Origin: Halobacteriovorax sp. GB3
Lineage (GTDB): Bacteria > Bdellovibrionota > Bacteriovoracia > Bacteriovoracales > Bacteriovoracaceae
Assembly: GCF_028649655.1 (NCBI RefSeq)
Contig: NZ_JAQSLN010000003.1
Location: 310,001-374,000 of the forward strand
Direction of reading: 5' to 3'
DNA length: 64,000 nt
The notes below the pieces were generated by a model. It saw nothing but the letters and a program-made list of their open reading frames with translations. It made no database searches and was not told where the DNA came from. Position numbers and translations under genes: made by a program. Shown here piece by piece: positions 16,115-24,800 of the stretch; position 1 is the stretch's first letter; every line of letters begins with the position of its first letter.

Positions 16115-18028
16115 ATGCCAAGTAAAATCATTACAAGAAGTGAAAAAGAAAGCCCATTAGTAATTACGGAATCTGAATTCTCTCCAGAATCGATTGATAT
16201 AGAAAACAGAACTGTAAAAACTGTTTTCACGACAGAGAGAAAGGTCTTGATTGATCCGTGGTTTGATGAGCCATATTACGAAATTTTGTCAACTGATCCA
16301 GAGCATATTCGACTTGAAAGAATAGATAAAGGAATTCCTGTTTTAGATGGGCATGACCGTTCTGGCTCAGTGTTAAAACAATTTGGTATTGCTGAAGGTC
16401 TAGATCTAGGAAATGAAAACCCTGAGACCCTGATGAGGTTCTCAAGAAAAGAAGAAGCTTTAAAAGCATTTCAAGATATTGCTGATGGGATTGTGAAAAC
16501 TACTTCAATCGGATACCGCGTTTATAAGTACGAAGATATTAGTGAAGATGACGATAAAATCCGCACTCTAAGAGCAATTGACTGGGAACCGTTTGAAATT
16601 TCTCTAGTCCCAATTCCTGCTGATATTGACGCACAAATTAGATCTAACGAGCCTGTCGTTGAGCTTAAAAAACCAGATAACGATACAAATAATAGAGATA
16701 TTCAGAAAGGAGATCCTCTCATGCCAAAAAAATTAGAAAATAAAAACCCAGAGACTGAAGTGGAAAAAGTAGATGTTGAACAAGTAAGAAAAGAAGCAAC
16801 AGAACAAGAAAGACTAAGATCATCAGAGATTAGAGCTCTAGTGAGTAAAGTCGGCCTTGATAGTGAAATCGCAGAAGACCTCATCAAAGAAGGAAAAAGT
16901 GTTGAGCAAGCGAGAGAGCTGATTATTGACAAAGTAGCAGAAAGATCTGAAGAAAAAGCTCCTTCTACACACACTCCACGTATTGAAGTAGATTCAGACA
17001 CGAACAGAAATGCCAAAGTTGAAGGTGCAGCTGAGGCAATTCTTCACAGAAACGGTATCGTTACCGAACTTTCTGACAAAGGTAAAATGTTTAGAGGTTT
17101 TTCATTCCTAGATATCGCACGAGAATTCACTCCAAATTTTGGACGTGGACTTGATCGTGTTGAAATTGCAGAGAGAGCCCTTGCCTCTAGTGATTTTAAA
17201 GCTATTACAGATAACGTAGCTACAAAAACACTTGAAAAAGGATACAAGGCACAGAAACAAACATTTTGGCCTTTTGTTAAAGAAGGTTTTTTACCAGATT
17301 TCAGAGAAGCAAAGCGTGTTAGATATGGAGAAGCTCCAAGCTTACTAGAAGTTAAAGAAGGTGGAGAATATAAAGATGCATCTTTTGGAGATAAGTCAGA
17401 GGGCGTGAAATTAAGTAAGCATGGTCGTGTACTTAAGATCACAGAAGAGACGATCTTAAATAGTGATTTTAATGTATTCGAAGATCTCGAAATGTTTGGA
17501 AGTGCATCAAGTAGACTAGAGTCAAATCTAGTGTATGACGTATTGACTTCGAATTCAAAAATGTCAGACGGTAAAGATCTTTTTATTCTTAACACAAACA
17601 AAGCTGCTGCCTCTGGAATTGAAGCTGGCCTTAAGAAAATGTTTGAGCTCTTTATGATGGCAAAAGGAATGGATGATAAAGACTTCCTAAATCTTACACC
17701 AGAATACCTAATGGTTGGGCCAGATAGAAGAGAAGAAGCAATGAAAGTCCTCAAGCAGATTGTTGCCTCTAAATCTTCAGATGTTAACATTTATTCTGAT
17801 GAACTAATGCCAATTGTTGAACCAAGACTAAATGGAAAAGGATGGTTTACTGCAACGTCAAAAGAGCAGGCCAAAACAATTGAGCTCAACTTCCTTGAAG
17901 GCAGACGTGGACCTTCGGTTAAGTCTAGCTTTGACGGTGATAGAGATCTCATCAAAATCAAAATCAAACATATTGTTTCTGCAAAATCTATTAACAGAGA
18001 AGGTCTATTCTGGAACCCAGGGAATTAA
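16115..18028 (+). CDS. Prohead protease / major capsid protein fusion
   Basis: 637 aa with three parts. Residues 1-185 are a prohead protease of the HK97/U35 type: GIPVLDGHDRSG (His80), TTSIGYRV (Ser131) and WEPFEISLVPIPAD. Residues about 200-300 are charged, helical and scaffold-like. Residues about 310-637 are a HK97-fold major capsid protein (VRYGEAPSLLEVKEGGEY, NLTPEYLMVGPDRREEAMKV, GWFTATSKEQAKTIELNFLE). Such fusions are known in Mu-like prophages. AAAGGAG at 16705-16711 with ATG at 16721 (Met203) would allow separate synthesis of the scaffold-capsid part, like nested capsid genes in lambda. Ends before a 37-bp gap and the decoration protein. Confidence 0.93.
   Translation: MPSKIITRSEKESPLVITESEFSPESIDIENRTVKTVFTTERKVLIDPWFDEPYYEILSTDPEHIRLERIDKGIPVLDGHDRSGSVLKQFGIAEGLDLGNENPETLMRFSRKEEALKAFQDIADGIVKTTSIGYRVYKYEDISEDDDKIRTLRAIDWEPFEISLVPIPADIDAQIRSNEPVVELKKPDNDTNNRDIQKGDPLMPKKLENKNPETEVEKVDVEQVRKEATEQERLRSSEIRALVSKVGLDSEIAEDLIKEGKSVEQARELIIDKVAERSEEKAPSTHTPRIEVDSDTNRNAKVEGAAEAILHRNGIVTELSDKGKMFRGFSFLDIAREFTPNFGRGLDRVEIAERALASSDFKAITDNVATKTLEKGYKAQKQTFWPFVKEGFLPDFREAKRVRYGEAPSLLEVKEGGEYKDASFGDKSEGVKLSKHGRVLKITEETILNSDFNVFEDLEMFGSASSRLESNLVYDVLTSNSKMSDGKDLFILNTNKAAASGIEAGLKKMFELFMMAKGMDDKDFLNLTPEYLMVGPDRREEAMKVLKQIVASKSSDVNIYSDELMPIVEPRLNGKGWFTATSKEQAKTIELNFLEGRRGPSVKSSFDGDRDLIKIKIKHIVSAKSINREGLFWNPGN
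16705..16723 (+). promoter_or_regulatory. Internal ribosome-binding site and in-frame start in the capsid gene
   Basis: AAAGGAG at 16705-16711, then ATCCTCTC of spacing... the ATG at 16721 is in frame with the fusion gene (codon 203) and begins MPKKLENKN, exactly at the protease-scaffold boundary. This is the strongest ribosome-binding site I see inside any coding region here. It would raise the ratio of capsid to protease. Confidence 0.65.
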
Positions 18029-18065
18029 TCCCTAGGTTCTAGATAACTTTCTTCAGGAGTTAAAA

Positions 18066-18389
18066 ATGAAAAATAAAATCACAGACGGAAAAGTAATTGA
18101 ATACGCACACAGTGCTGCCGTAACTTCAGGGCAAGCACTACTTGTTGGAGCGCTTATTGTAGTAGCACTAAAAGATTATGACGCAAATGAACTTGGTATT
18201 TACGAAAGAGTTGGTGTTTATGAACTCCCTTGCGTATCGACTGATGTAGTTGCCACTCCAGGTGTTTCTCTTTATTGGGATGATGCTGCAAAAAAGATCA
18301 CAGCAACATCAACTGATAATACATTTGCAGGTGTCTCTTACAAGGCTAAAGCAGATGGTGAAGAAACTATTCAAATCCTACTAAAGTAA
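18066..18389 (+). CDS. DUF2190 capsid decoration (cement) protein
   Basis: 107 aa beta-rich protein. ITDGKVIEYAHSAAVTSGQA and VSLYWDDAAKKITAT are typical of the DUF2190 family, members of which bind the outer capsid surface and stabilise it after expansion. It directly follows the capsid gene, with AGGAGTTAAAA before the ATG. Confidence 0.85.
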   Translation: MKNKITDGKVIEYAHSAAVTSGQALLVGALIVVALKDYDANELGIYERVGVYELPCVSTDVVATPGVSLYWDDAAKKITATSTDNTFAGVSYKAKADGEETIQILLK

Positions 18390-18396
18390 AACTCTA

Positions 18397-18422
18397 GGCA
18401 GTGGACTATCCCCCACTGCCTC
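18397..18422 (+). promoter_or_regulatory. 9-bp stem hairpin between decoration and connector genes
   Basis: AGGCAGTGG (18397-18405) pairs with CCACTGCCT (18414-18422). No U-tract follows, so it is probably not a simple terminator. The next gene starts 8 bases later without a recognisable ribosome-binding site. Could be an mRNA processing or stability element lowering expression after the abundant capsid genes. Confidence 0.5.
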
Positions 18423-18429
18423 TAAACCT

Positions 18430-18738
18430 ATGGACTTTTCAAACTTAGTTAATATCGTAAATAACATCGCCCTCCCTGTAACGGGAGACGATATTACACT
18501 ATTTTCAGAAGGATCAGAATATAAAATCAAAGGTCATGTAAACAGAGAGACAATCAATATTGATGAGTTTGGAAATGCATCATATTCAGAAAGTATCGGA
18601 TTAGAAATCTCAATGGAATTAGTAAGGCCCAAGGTTAATGATAGAGTCATTCTTTCTGACGGAGAATACGAAGTAAAAGAAGTTCGAGACACATCTTATA
18701 AAACAGTTGAGCTCACCCTGGGAAAAGTCTATGTCTAA
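18430..18738 (+). CDS. Head-tail connector / head closure protein
   Basis: 102 aa, beta-rich, soluble. Its position after the capsid and decoration genes and its pattern (VKEVRDTSYKTVELTLGKVY at the end) fit small head-completion proteins of the FII/gp-stopper type, but no named family is certain. The start has no obvious ribosome-binding site and follows a hairpin, so translation may depend on the leader structure. Its last codons overlap the next gene. Confidence 0.65.
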   Translation: MDFSNLVNIVNNIALPVTGDDITLFSEGSEYKIKGHVNRETINIDEFGNASYSESIGLEISMELVRPKVNDRVILSDGEYEVKEVRDTSYKTVELTLGKVYV

Positions 18739-19276
18739 AGTAAAGCAAATTAGAAAAAAGCTACAGACTAACTTTGAGCTTGCCCTACCAGAAGTAAATA
18801 TTCACGCTAATAGAATTACAAAAAGACTAAGTCCAAATGATATGCCGGCCCTATTTATTTTTGTTCTTGATGAAACAAAGAGGGATTCAAGTGTTGCTCC
18901 ATATGAAACGGATAAAAATGTAAGATTTGGCTTTGTCTATCAAAATCACGGAAAAGAAGATGAAATTGAAGATGAGCTTGATGACATAGCCGAAGTAATT
19001 GAAACAGTTATCGACTTTGACCCATTTCTAGATGAAGAGGATGACAATAGTTTGTTAACAGAAAGAGCCGAATTTTTAAAAAGTGAAAGAGATGTCGAGC
19101 AAAATGCTGCATATGGAATAGGAACTATCTCTTTAGAATATAAACTCACCTACATAAGGCAACATTTTTCAGACCTTTCAAACATTACAGAATTAAAAAA
19201 GATAACAGGAACAACGAATATTTATTCAGTTGATCATGAGCAAGAGATAGATCTTCCACAAGAGTCCCAGTCATAA
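18731..19276 (+). CDS. Tail completion / head-tail connector protein
   Basis: 181 aa from the ATG at 18731 (a longer frame from 18707 overlaps the previous gene more). Alternating helical N-terminus and beta segments, an acidic middle (EDELDDIAEVIETVIDFDPF) and a TISLEYKLTYIRQ strand typical of tail-terminator (gpU-like) folds. Its location just before the DUF2635 and sheath genes supports a role in joining tail to head. Exact family uncertain. Confidence 0.65.
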   Translation: MSKVKQIRKKLQTNFELALPEVNIHANRITKRLSPNDMPALFIFVLDETKRDSSVAPYETDKNVRFGFVYQNHGKEDEIEDELDDIAEVIETVIDFDPFLDEEDDNSLLTERAEFLKSERDVEQNAAYGIGTISLEYKLTYIRQHFSDLSNITELKKITGTTNIYSVDHEQEIDLPQESQS

Positions 19277-19282
19277 AGCAAG

Positions 19283-19328
19283 CCCCCCTGCATTGATATA
19301 TTCTTCAATAAGTATAAACCCTAGGGGG
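19283..19328 (+). promoter_or_regulatory. Possible long-range pairing over a ribosome-binding site
   Basis: CCCCCT (19284-19289) is complementary to AGGGGG (19323-19328), which is also the only ribosome-binding sequence for the GTG at 19333. The 33-nt loop is long, so the effect is uncertain. Confidence 0.35.
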
Positions 19329-19332
19329 AAAT

Positions 19333-19575
19333 GTGAAAAGCAAGTCACCATTCAGATTCATAGAAGTTATTCCAAGTAAAAATCTTAAAATTACAAATCC
19401 AGAAACAGGAGAAAGGCTTTCTGTAGAAAGTTCAACAAGAGTTCCCTTAAATGCCTACTGGACAAGAAAAATAGAGTCCGGAGACGTTTTAAAAGTATCT
19501 CCAGCTGAACAGAAGCATGAACCTGTAAACACAGAAAAAAATCAAAGAGTTTCAAATAAAATACTTACAAAATAA
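19333..19575 (+). CDS. DUF2635 protein (Mu gp38-like)
   Basis: 80 aa. The pattern NPETGERLSVESSTRVPLNA then YWTRKIESGDVLKV matches the small DUF2635 proteins that almost always precede the tail sheath gene in Mu-like phages. Function is not established. GTG start after TAGGGGGAAAT. Sheath gene follows after 11 bases. Confidence 0.8.
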   Translation: MKSKSPFRFIEVIPSKNLKITNPETGERLSVESSTRVPLNAYWTRKIESGDVLKVSPAEQKHEPVNTEKNQRVSNKILTK

Positions 19576-19586
19576 AAGGATAGTTT

Positions 19587-21050
19587 ATGTCTATTGGATT
19601 TAATGAAATACCGAATCAACTAGCTCCATGGGCCTTTCTTGAATTTGATAATTCAGGAGCAGGTGCAGATGGTGATCTACAGTATAAAGCCCTCATTGTC
19701 GGTCAAAGACTCACTAATGAAGGGACGCATAACTCACTTACTAAAGAAAGAGTGAACAGTGCAGATCAAGTTGCCAAAATGTATGGATATGGATCAATGA
19801 TTCACGCAATGGTTGATGGCTTTAGAAAAAACGATAGGCAAACAGAGCTATATGTAATCGCTCTTGATGACTTAGACGCTGGAGTAAAAGCAGTCAAAAC
19901 TGTTACGTTCTCTGCTCAATCAGTAAAAGCCGGAGTAATTCAGGCATTAGTTGGTGGAGTAAAAATTGTCTCAGCAGCAACAACAGATGCAACAGGTGCA
20001 GAAATTGCAACGGCTTTTGCTAATGCTGTGAATGCAGAAAAGCTTTGCCCTTTTGAAGCAGTAGCCACAGATGCAGCTGTAGCTCTTACAGCAAAACATA
20101 AAGGAGAGATCTTTAATGAGTTGGAAATCTCATTTAATCATTACTATGGAGAAGTTTTTCCTGAAGGTGTCTCTGTAGCTATTGCTGATACAGTTAATGG
20201 AGCAGGGAATCCAGATGTTCAAGATGCCATCAACAAAATGGGTGATGACCAATTTAACATAGCTATTTTTCCATATACAGACACAGCAAATTTAATTGCA
20301 GTTGAAGCTGAGTTAAGTTCAAGATTTGGCCCAACAAAACAAACAGAAGGGTCTAATTTTTGTGTTAAAAATGCGACACATGGAAATCTTGGAACTCTTG
20401 GAGACTCTAGGAATTCTCAATTAAACACTATTATGAATGGGTATAAAGTTCCTACACCTCCATATGTCTTTGCTGCTCAATTAGCAGGTGTTGTTTCAAA
20501 GTACGGACAAATTGATCCAGCAAGACCTTTTCAAACTCTAGAGATCGTCGGAACGATCCCTCCAAAACAAGAACATCAATTCATTAGAGAAGAAAGAAGT
20601 ATTCTTCTTGGTGATGGGATCTCAACTTTCATGGTTAGCCCCGGAGGAAAAGTCTTAGTTGAAAGATTGGTGACAACTTATAATGTTGGAGCATTCGGAC
20701 AACAAGACCTCTCCTATCAAAATTTAAATACAATACTGACTTTGTCATTTGTTAGATGGTCATTAAGAACTCGTTTATTGAATAAATACCCACGTCATAA
20801 ACTCGCTGACGATGGGACAAAATTCGGAACAGGTCAACCAATCGTAACTCCAAAGGTTATTAAAGGAGAACTTGTTGCTTTATTTAGAGAGTGGGAAGAT
20901 GCCGGTCTAGTTGAAAATATCGATCAATTTCTAGAAGACATAATTGTCGAAAGAAATAGCTCGAATAGAGATCGTATTGATTTTCGAATTAACCCAGACT
21001 TAATTAATCAAATGAGAATTTTTGGTGGTCAAATTCAATTTATTCTTTAG
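19587..21050 (+). CDS. Tail sheath protein
   Basis: 487 aa contractile sheath subunit, Mu gpL/FI-like in size. N-terminal region SIGFNEIPNQLAPWAFLEFD, variable outward domain around residues 100-210, then conserved core segments near SVVSKYGQIDPARPFQTLEI and a C-terminal LINQMRIFGGQIQFIL strand used for subunit linking. Start preceded by AAAGGATAGTTT. Its presence defines the phage as a myovirus. Confidence 0.92.
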   Translation: MSIGFNEIPNQLAPWAFLEFDNSGAGADGDLQYKALIVGQRLTNEGTHNSLTKERVNSADQVAKMYGYGSMIHAMVDGFRKNDRQTELYVIALDDLDAGVKAVKTVTFSAQSVKAGVIQALVGGVKIVSAATTDATGAEIATAFANAVNAEKLCPFEAVATDAAVALTAKHKGEIFNELEISFNHYYGEVFPEGVSVAIADTVNGAGNPDVQDAINKMGDDQFNIAIFPYTDTANLIAVEAELSSRFGPTKQTEGSNFCVKNATHGNLGTLGDSRNSQLNTIMNGYKVPTPPYVFAAQLAGVVSKYGQIDPARPFQTLEIVGTIPPKQEHQFIREERSILLGDGISTFMVSPGGKVLVERLVTTYNVGAFGQQDLSYQNLNTILTLSFVRWSLRTRLLNKYPRHKLADDGTKFGTGQPIVTPKVIKGELVALFREWEDAGLVENIDQFLEDIIVERNSSNRDRIDFRINPDLINQMRIFGGQIQFIL

Positions 21051-21058
21051 GAGAGTTT

Positions 21059-21427
21059 ATGAGTAATAAAAAATTAAGAGCTGGAACAGCTTACGTTAGA
21101 TCTTCATCAGGAATGTTAAAGGCCAAGGGTCATTTTACATATAACCTTGGTGGAAAAAATAAAAAAGCACAAAAAGGTGTTGATGGTGTGCATGGATATG
21201 GTTTCGAGGTCCAAGAAGCTTTCATTGAAGGAGAAATTACCGTTGATGGAAACACTGACGTAAAAAAAATTAAAGATGAAGAAGGTACGGTTCAACTCGA
21301 TTTAGAGAATGGCAAAACTATCGTACTAAGAGATGCATGGAACGAATCAGAAGGAACAGTAGAAACGGAAGAAAATAAGCTTCCAGTAAGATGGGTATCT
21401 GTTTCAGAGGGCGAGGAAATCAAATAA
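21059..21427 (+). CDS. Tail tube protein, Mu gpM-like
   Basis: 122 aa beta-rich protein directly after the sheath gene, as in Mu. GTAYVRSSSGMLKAKGHFTY at the N-terminus and VQEAFIEGEITVDGNTDV in the middle follow the family pattern. AGGAGAG precedes the ATG; its stop overlaps the chaperone start as TAATG. Confidence 0.88.
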   Translation: MSNKKLRAGTAYVRSSSGMLKAKGHFTYNLGGKNKKAQKGVDGVHGYGFEVQEAFIEGEITVDGNTDVKKIKDEEGTVQLDLENGKTIVLRDAWNESEGTVETEENKLPVRWVSVSEGEEIK

Positions 21428-21696
21428 TGAAAACCATAAATCTAGATGAGCCAATCGTTCATGGATCAGAACAGATAAGTGTACTAAGTTTTCCTTCAAT
21501 GAAAGCTAAACACATAATGGATATGGATCTAGAGAACATTAAAATGAGAGCAATGATTGAAATAGCCTCAGAGATGTGTTCGATTCCCCCTACAATTTTG
21601 GCTGAGTTAAGCATAAAGGATACTGGAAAAGTCATTGATTATGTTTCAAAGCAATTGGAGCTCTTGGAGATTGGAGAAGACTCTCAGGACTCCTAG
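21427..21696 (+). CDS. Tail assembly chaperone (short form)
   Basis: 89 aa, helical, from the ATG at 21427. Located between tube and tape measure genes where Mu gp41/P2 gpE-type chaperones lie. FPSMKAKHIMDMDLENIKMR is similar in style to that family. A second frame overlaps its end, so a longer frameshifted form is likely. A longer upstream frame from 21391 overlaps the tube gene and is not preferred. Confidence 0.82.
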   Translation: MKTINLDEPIVHGSEQISVLSFPSMKAKHIMDMDLENIKMRAMIEIASEMCSIPPTILAELSIKDTGKVIDYVSKQLELLEIGEDSQDS

Positions 21697-21812
21697 CCTA
21701 TCACTTCAACTTCTCCTCAAATGAAATATTAAATTTTGGTGCCAAAGAGTTTTCTTTTTGGCACCAACGACTAGAGGAAATTGCAAAAGATGTCGAACAA
21801 GTTTCCAGTTAA
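21639..21812 (+). CDS. Tail assembly chaperone extension read by -1 frameshift
   Basis: Frame -1 relative to the chaperone is open from 21639 (after TGA at 21636) to TAA at 21810-21812. It encodes GLLAYHFNFSSNEILNFGAK and WHQRLEEIAKDVEQ, the pattern of the second tail-chaperone module in P2 E' and Mu gp42. It has no start codon or ribosome-binding site of its own, so it should be made as a fusion by frameshifting inside 21639-21698. I see no canonical slippery heptamer there. The end overlaps the tape measure start by 23 bases. Confidence 0.7.
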   Translation, partial: LCFKAIGALGDWRRLSGLLAYHFNFSSNEILNFGAKEFSFWHQRLEEIAKDVEQVSS

Positions 21813-23595
21813 TCTCACCTTTAACGCCATTGATGGTACAGCAGGAACTTTAAAAAGAATTAACTCTAGGTTCCTAAAGCAGACTCAAGTTCTTCGTATA
21901 ACAAATATGAAACTGAAGAAGATGCGCGACCAAATGAAAGATATCGAGAAAGTTACTAAGAAGGTTTCTGGCAAAATGACCAGTTTTGGGAAAAGCATGA
22001 GTCTCAAGGCAACCTTACCGATTGCGGCATTTGGCGTCATGAGTTCGAAGGCATTTGGAGATTTTGAAGAGAAACTCTTAAATGTAAAAGGACTTCTTGA
22101 TAATAACTCATTTAAGGGCAAGACGATAAACGCCGGCTTCAAAGACATCTCAAAAAAAGCAAAAGAACTTGTTGGAGAACTACCAATAAAAGACATTAGC
22201 CAGATAGGTCAATCTATATTTGACTCGATTTCAGCTGGTGTTGACCCTGCTAACTTCAAAGGATTCGTAAAAGAGGCCGGAAAACTAGCTGTAGCAGGAG
22301 ACACAGAAATATCCAAATCAACAGACGGTATGACATCGGCCATGAATGCGTGGGCGATGAAAACAAAAGATGCATCGAGAATAGCATCAGTTTTCTTTGC
22401 TGCTCAAAAGCAAGGAAAAACAGACATTGCTCAATTGTCAGATGGAATCGGTAACCTTGCCTCCGTTGCAGCTGGAGCTGGATTAGGTTTCGAAGAGACT
22501 ATGGCCGCAGTATCAACAGCAACAACAGCTGGTATGAAAACAGCTAGTGCATACTCGAGTATTAAAGCTTTAATCTCTAACGTGCAAAAGCCTACAGCTG
22601 ATGCGAGGAAAGAAGCAAAGAGGCTTGGTATTCAATTCGATGCTACGGCCCTACAAACGATGGGACTTAAAAAGTTCTTAGATCAAATAAGTAATTCAGG
22701 AAAAGCAAACAACAGAACATTTGCAAAGCTATTCGGATCTGTTGAAGCTCTTGGTGTTGCTCAGTCTTTAGCTGGTAACCAAAGTGAACAATTTTCAGCT
22801 ACATTAAAAGTAATAAACCAGGATGCTAATGAAGCGACGAATGCACTAAAAGAAGGGCGTAAAGCAAATACGCTTTTTGCTAAAGGTTTTAATGACAACA
22901 TGAATGGTCAAAATAAAAAGCTGACTCTTGTCCTTAATAAAATAAAACTTCTTATGATAAATCTCGGTCAGAGACTAAAACCAATTGTTATATCAGTTGG
23001 AGAGAAAATAGCAAAAGCGCTCGACTTTCTAAATAATAATCCAAGATTAGCAAAATTTGTTGCTATATTTGCAGGTATTGTAGCTGTCATGGGTCCACTT
23101 ATCTCAATTGCGGGAGTTCTTATCGCACTACTTCCCTCTCTGACTATAGGATTTGCGATGTTTCAAGCATCTATTCTTCCTCTCTTACTTGTTGCAGGAA
23201 AGTTCTTACTTATTATTGGAGCTGTTGTAGCAGCTCTCTATGGTCTTTATAGAGTTGGTAAGTTTCTATATGAAAAGTTTAATCTTGGTGAAAAATTTGA
23301 TTCACTCATAAGCAAGGTTAAGAAATTCAAAGATCTCATAATGGGAATTGGAGCAAAGTATCTAAAGAAAATTGGGATTGATATAGAAAGTAATATTAAT
23401 AGCAATAACACGAAGCCAATTTCTAATAAACTAAAGTCAGTCACATCGACTTCAATAGTTGGAAAAAAAGAAGAGAAAACAATAAATCATGAAGTAACGA
23501 TTAAAGACACTAAGGGTAACCCCCTTCAAATGTTCAAAACTAGTGAATCATCAACATCGTCACTCGGTCTTGGTAGTGTAATGGGTGGGATTTAA
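21790..23595 (+). CDS. Tail tape measure protein
   Basis: About 601 aa from the ATG at 21790, preceded by AGAGGA; a TTG nine bases earlier is less likely. N-terminal coiled coil (residues 20-60), then the Ala/Gly-rich TP901-like core (GLGFEETMAAVSTATTAGMK, KPTADARKEAKRLGI), apolar membrane-like helices near residues 420-500, and a polar C-terminus. Tape measure length sets tail length: at about 0.15 nm per residue the tail would be near 90 nm, a known rule of thumb rather than a measurement. Its gene is followed directly by gpN. Confidence 0.92.
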   Translation: MSNKFPVNLTFNAIDGTAGTLKRINSRFLKQTQVLRITNMKLKKMRDQMKDIEKVTKKVSGKMTSFGKSMSLKATLPIAAFGVMSSKAFGDFEEKLLNVKGLLDNNSFKGKTINAGFKDISKKAKELVGELPIKDISQIGQSIFDSISAGVDPANFKGFVKEAGKLAVAGDTEISKSTDGMTSAMNAWAMKTKDASRIASVFFAAQKQGKTDIAQLSDGIGNLASVAAGAGLGFEETMAAVSTATTAGMKTASAYSSIKALISNVQKPTADARKEAKRLGIQFDATALQTMGLKKFLDQISNSGKANNRTFAKLFGSVEALGVAQSLAGNQSEQFSATLKVINQDANEATNALKEGRKANTLFAKGFNDNMNGQNKKLTLVLNKIKLLMINLGQRLKPIVISVGEKIAKALDFLNNNPRLAKFVAIFAGIVAVMGPLISIAGVLIALLPSLTIGFAMFQASILPLLLVAGKFLLIIGAVVAALYGLYRVGKFLYEKFNLGEKFDSLISKVKKFKDLIMGIGAKYLKKIGIDIESNINSNNTKPISNKLKSVTSTSIVGKKEEKTINHEVTIKDTKGNPLQMFKTSESSTSSLGLGSVMGGI

Positions 23596-24800
23596 TGAGT
23601 TGGGAAAAAGACTTAAGGCCAGCATCTTTATCCGGTATTCAATTTGGAGTGAAAGCTTCTAAAATTCAAGGCGGAAGAAAACTAAAGGATGGGCGTGATG
23701 GCGATGAGGAAGGTATTCCAGGAATACTAGATGAAGGTATTGAAATTAAAAAATTTGACATTCAAGCATTTATCTTAGGAAGTGATTACCTTAAAAAGAA
23801 AATAGATCTCATTAAAGAGATTGAAAAGCCTGGAGTAAAAGACCTTGTTCACCCTTTTTACGGTAGAGTAAAAGTAAAAGTTGGAAATATTGATATTTCT
23901 GAAACAGATTCAGAGCTCGGAATTTGTAGAATTAATTTTCAGGCGTGGCGTTTTTCCCCGTTAAAGTATCCATTTTCAGAGAATGACAAGGTAGGACAAA
24001 TTGAACTTACTCAAATCGAAGTAGATAATGCCATCAAAGAGGATTTTTCAAATAACTTTTCGATTAAAGGCTTACCGCAAAACTTAAAAGACTCTGCTCT
24101 TTCTATGATAAATGAAGCTGCTGATTTATATGAAGATATGACATCTTCAATAAAAGAATGGAGTGATACGATTGGCGAAGCTGTTCTTGCTGCTAGACAA
24201 ATCAAAGCAAAGGCAAAAGACTTAATAGAATCTCCCCTAGCATTGATTGAAAATATACAAAGAAATTTAGACTTGGCCAAAAACTTTTCTTTCTCAAGTA
24301 AAGAGCTCTTCGAAGCTTATCGCAATACGGACAAATATGGACGAAAAAAGAAAGAAGTATTGTCGGTTACACGAACAAGGGAGCAAGAAGAAGAGAATAC
24401 AAAGCAAATGACAATAGCCGTCAGATGCAGTGGTATATCGAGGGCATGTGTTCAGGCAGTAAAGATGGCTGAAGAAAACTCCATTGAAACAAGTCAAGAA
24501 GCTCGAAAGATGAAAGAGCAAGTAATGAGTTCCTTAGATGAAATAATGGAACAAACGACTAGCCCAATAGTATATTCTTCACTGCAAAAATTGAGAACAC
24601 AGTTTCTTGAAGCCGTACCAGGTAACTCTAACAGACTCCCCAATCTTTCAACATACGAACTTGAGCATACGACTAACTCAATCATGTTGTCTTATGAAAT
24701 ATATGGGACTACAGACCTTGAGCGAGATATCATTCAAAGAAATGAAATTGAAGATCCAATGTTTATAACACCAAAAGAATTGGAAATTAAAATTCTATGA
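23595..24800 (+). CDS. Mu gpN-like (DNA circularisation N-terminal family) tail protein
   Basis: 401 aa. The opening WEKDLRPASLSGIQFGVKAS and GRVKVKVGNIDISETDSELG are the conserved N-terminal domain of the Mu gpN family, a ring protein of the baseplate hub that joins to the tape measure. The C-terminal part is helical and variable. The tape measure stop overlaps its ATG (TTTAATGAG), and its own stop overlaps the gpP gene. Confidence 0.88.
   Translation: MSWEKDLRPASLSGIQFGVKASKIQGGRKLKDGRDGDEEGIPGILDEGIEIKKFDIQAFILGSDYLKKKIDLIKEIEKPGVKDLVHPFYGRVKVKVGNIDISETDSELGICRINFQAWRFSPLKYPFSENDKVGQIELTQIEVDNAIKEDFSNNFSIKGLPQNLKDSALSMINEAADLYEDMTSSIKEWSDTIGEAVLAARQIKAKAKDLIESPLALIENIQRNLDLAKNFSFSSKELFEAYRNTDKYGRKKKEVLSVTRTREQEEENTKQMTIAVRCSGISRACVQAVKMAEENSIETSQEARKMKEQVMSSLDEIMEQTTSPIVYSSLQKLRTQFLEAVPGNSNRLPNLSTYELEHTTNSIMLSYEIYGTTDLERDIIQRNEIEDPMFITPKELEIKIL

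Noticed and set aside
16115-18028. Frameshift or assembly error joining two genes
   Set aside because: Protease-capsid fusions are a known arrangement in Mu-like prophages and the linker reads as normal scaffold-like sequence.
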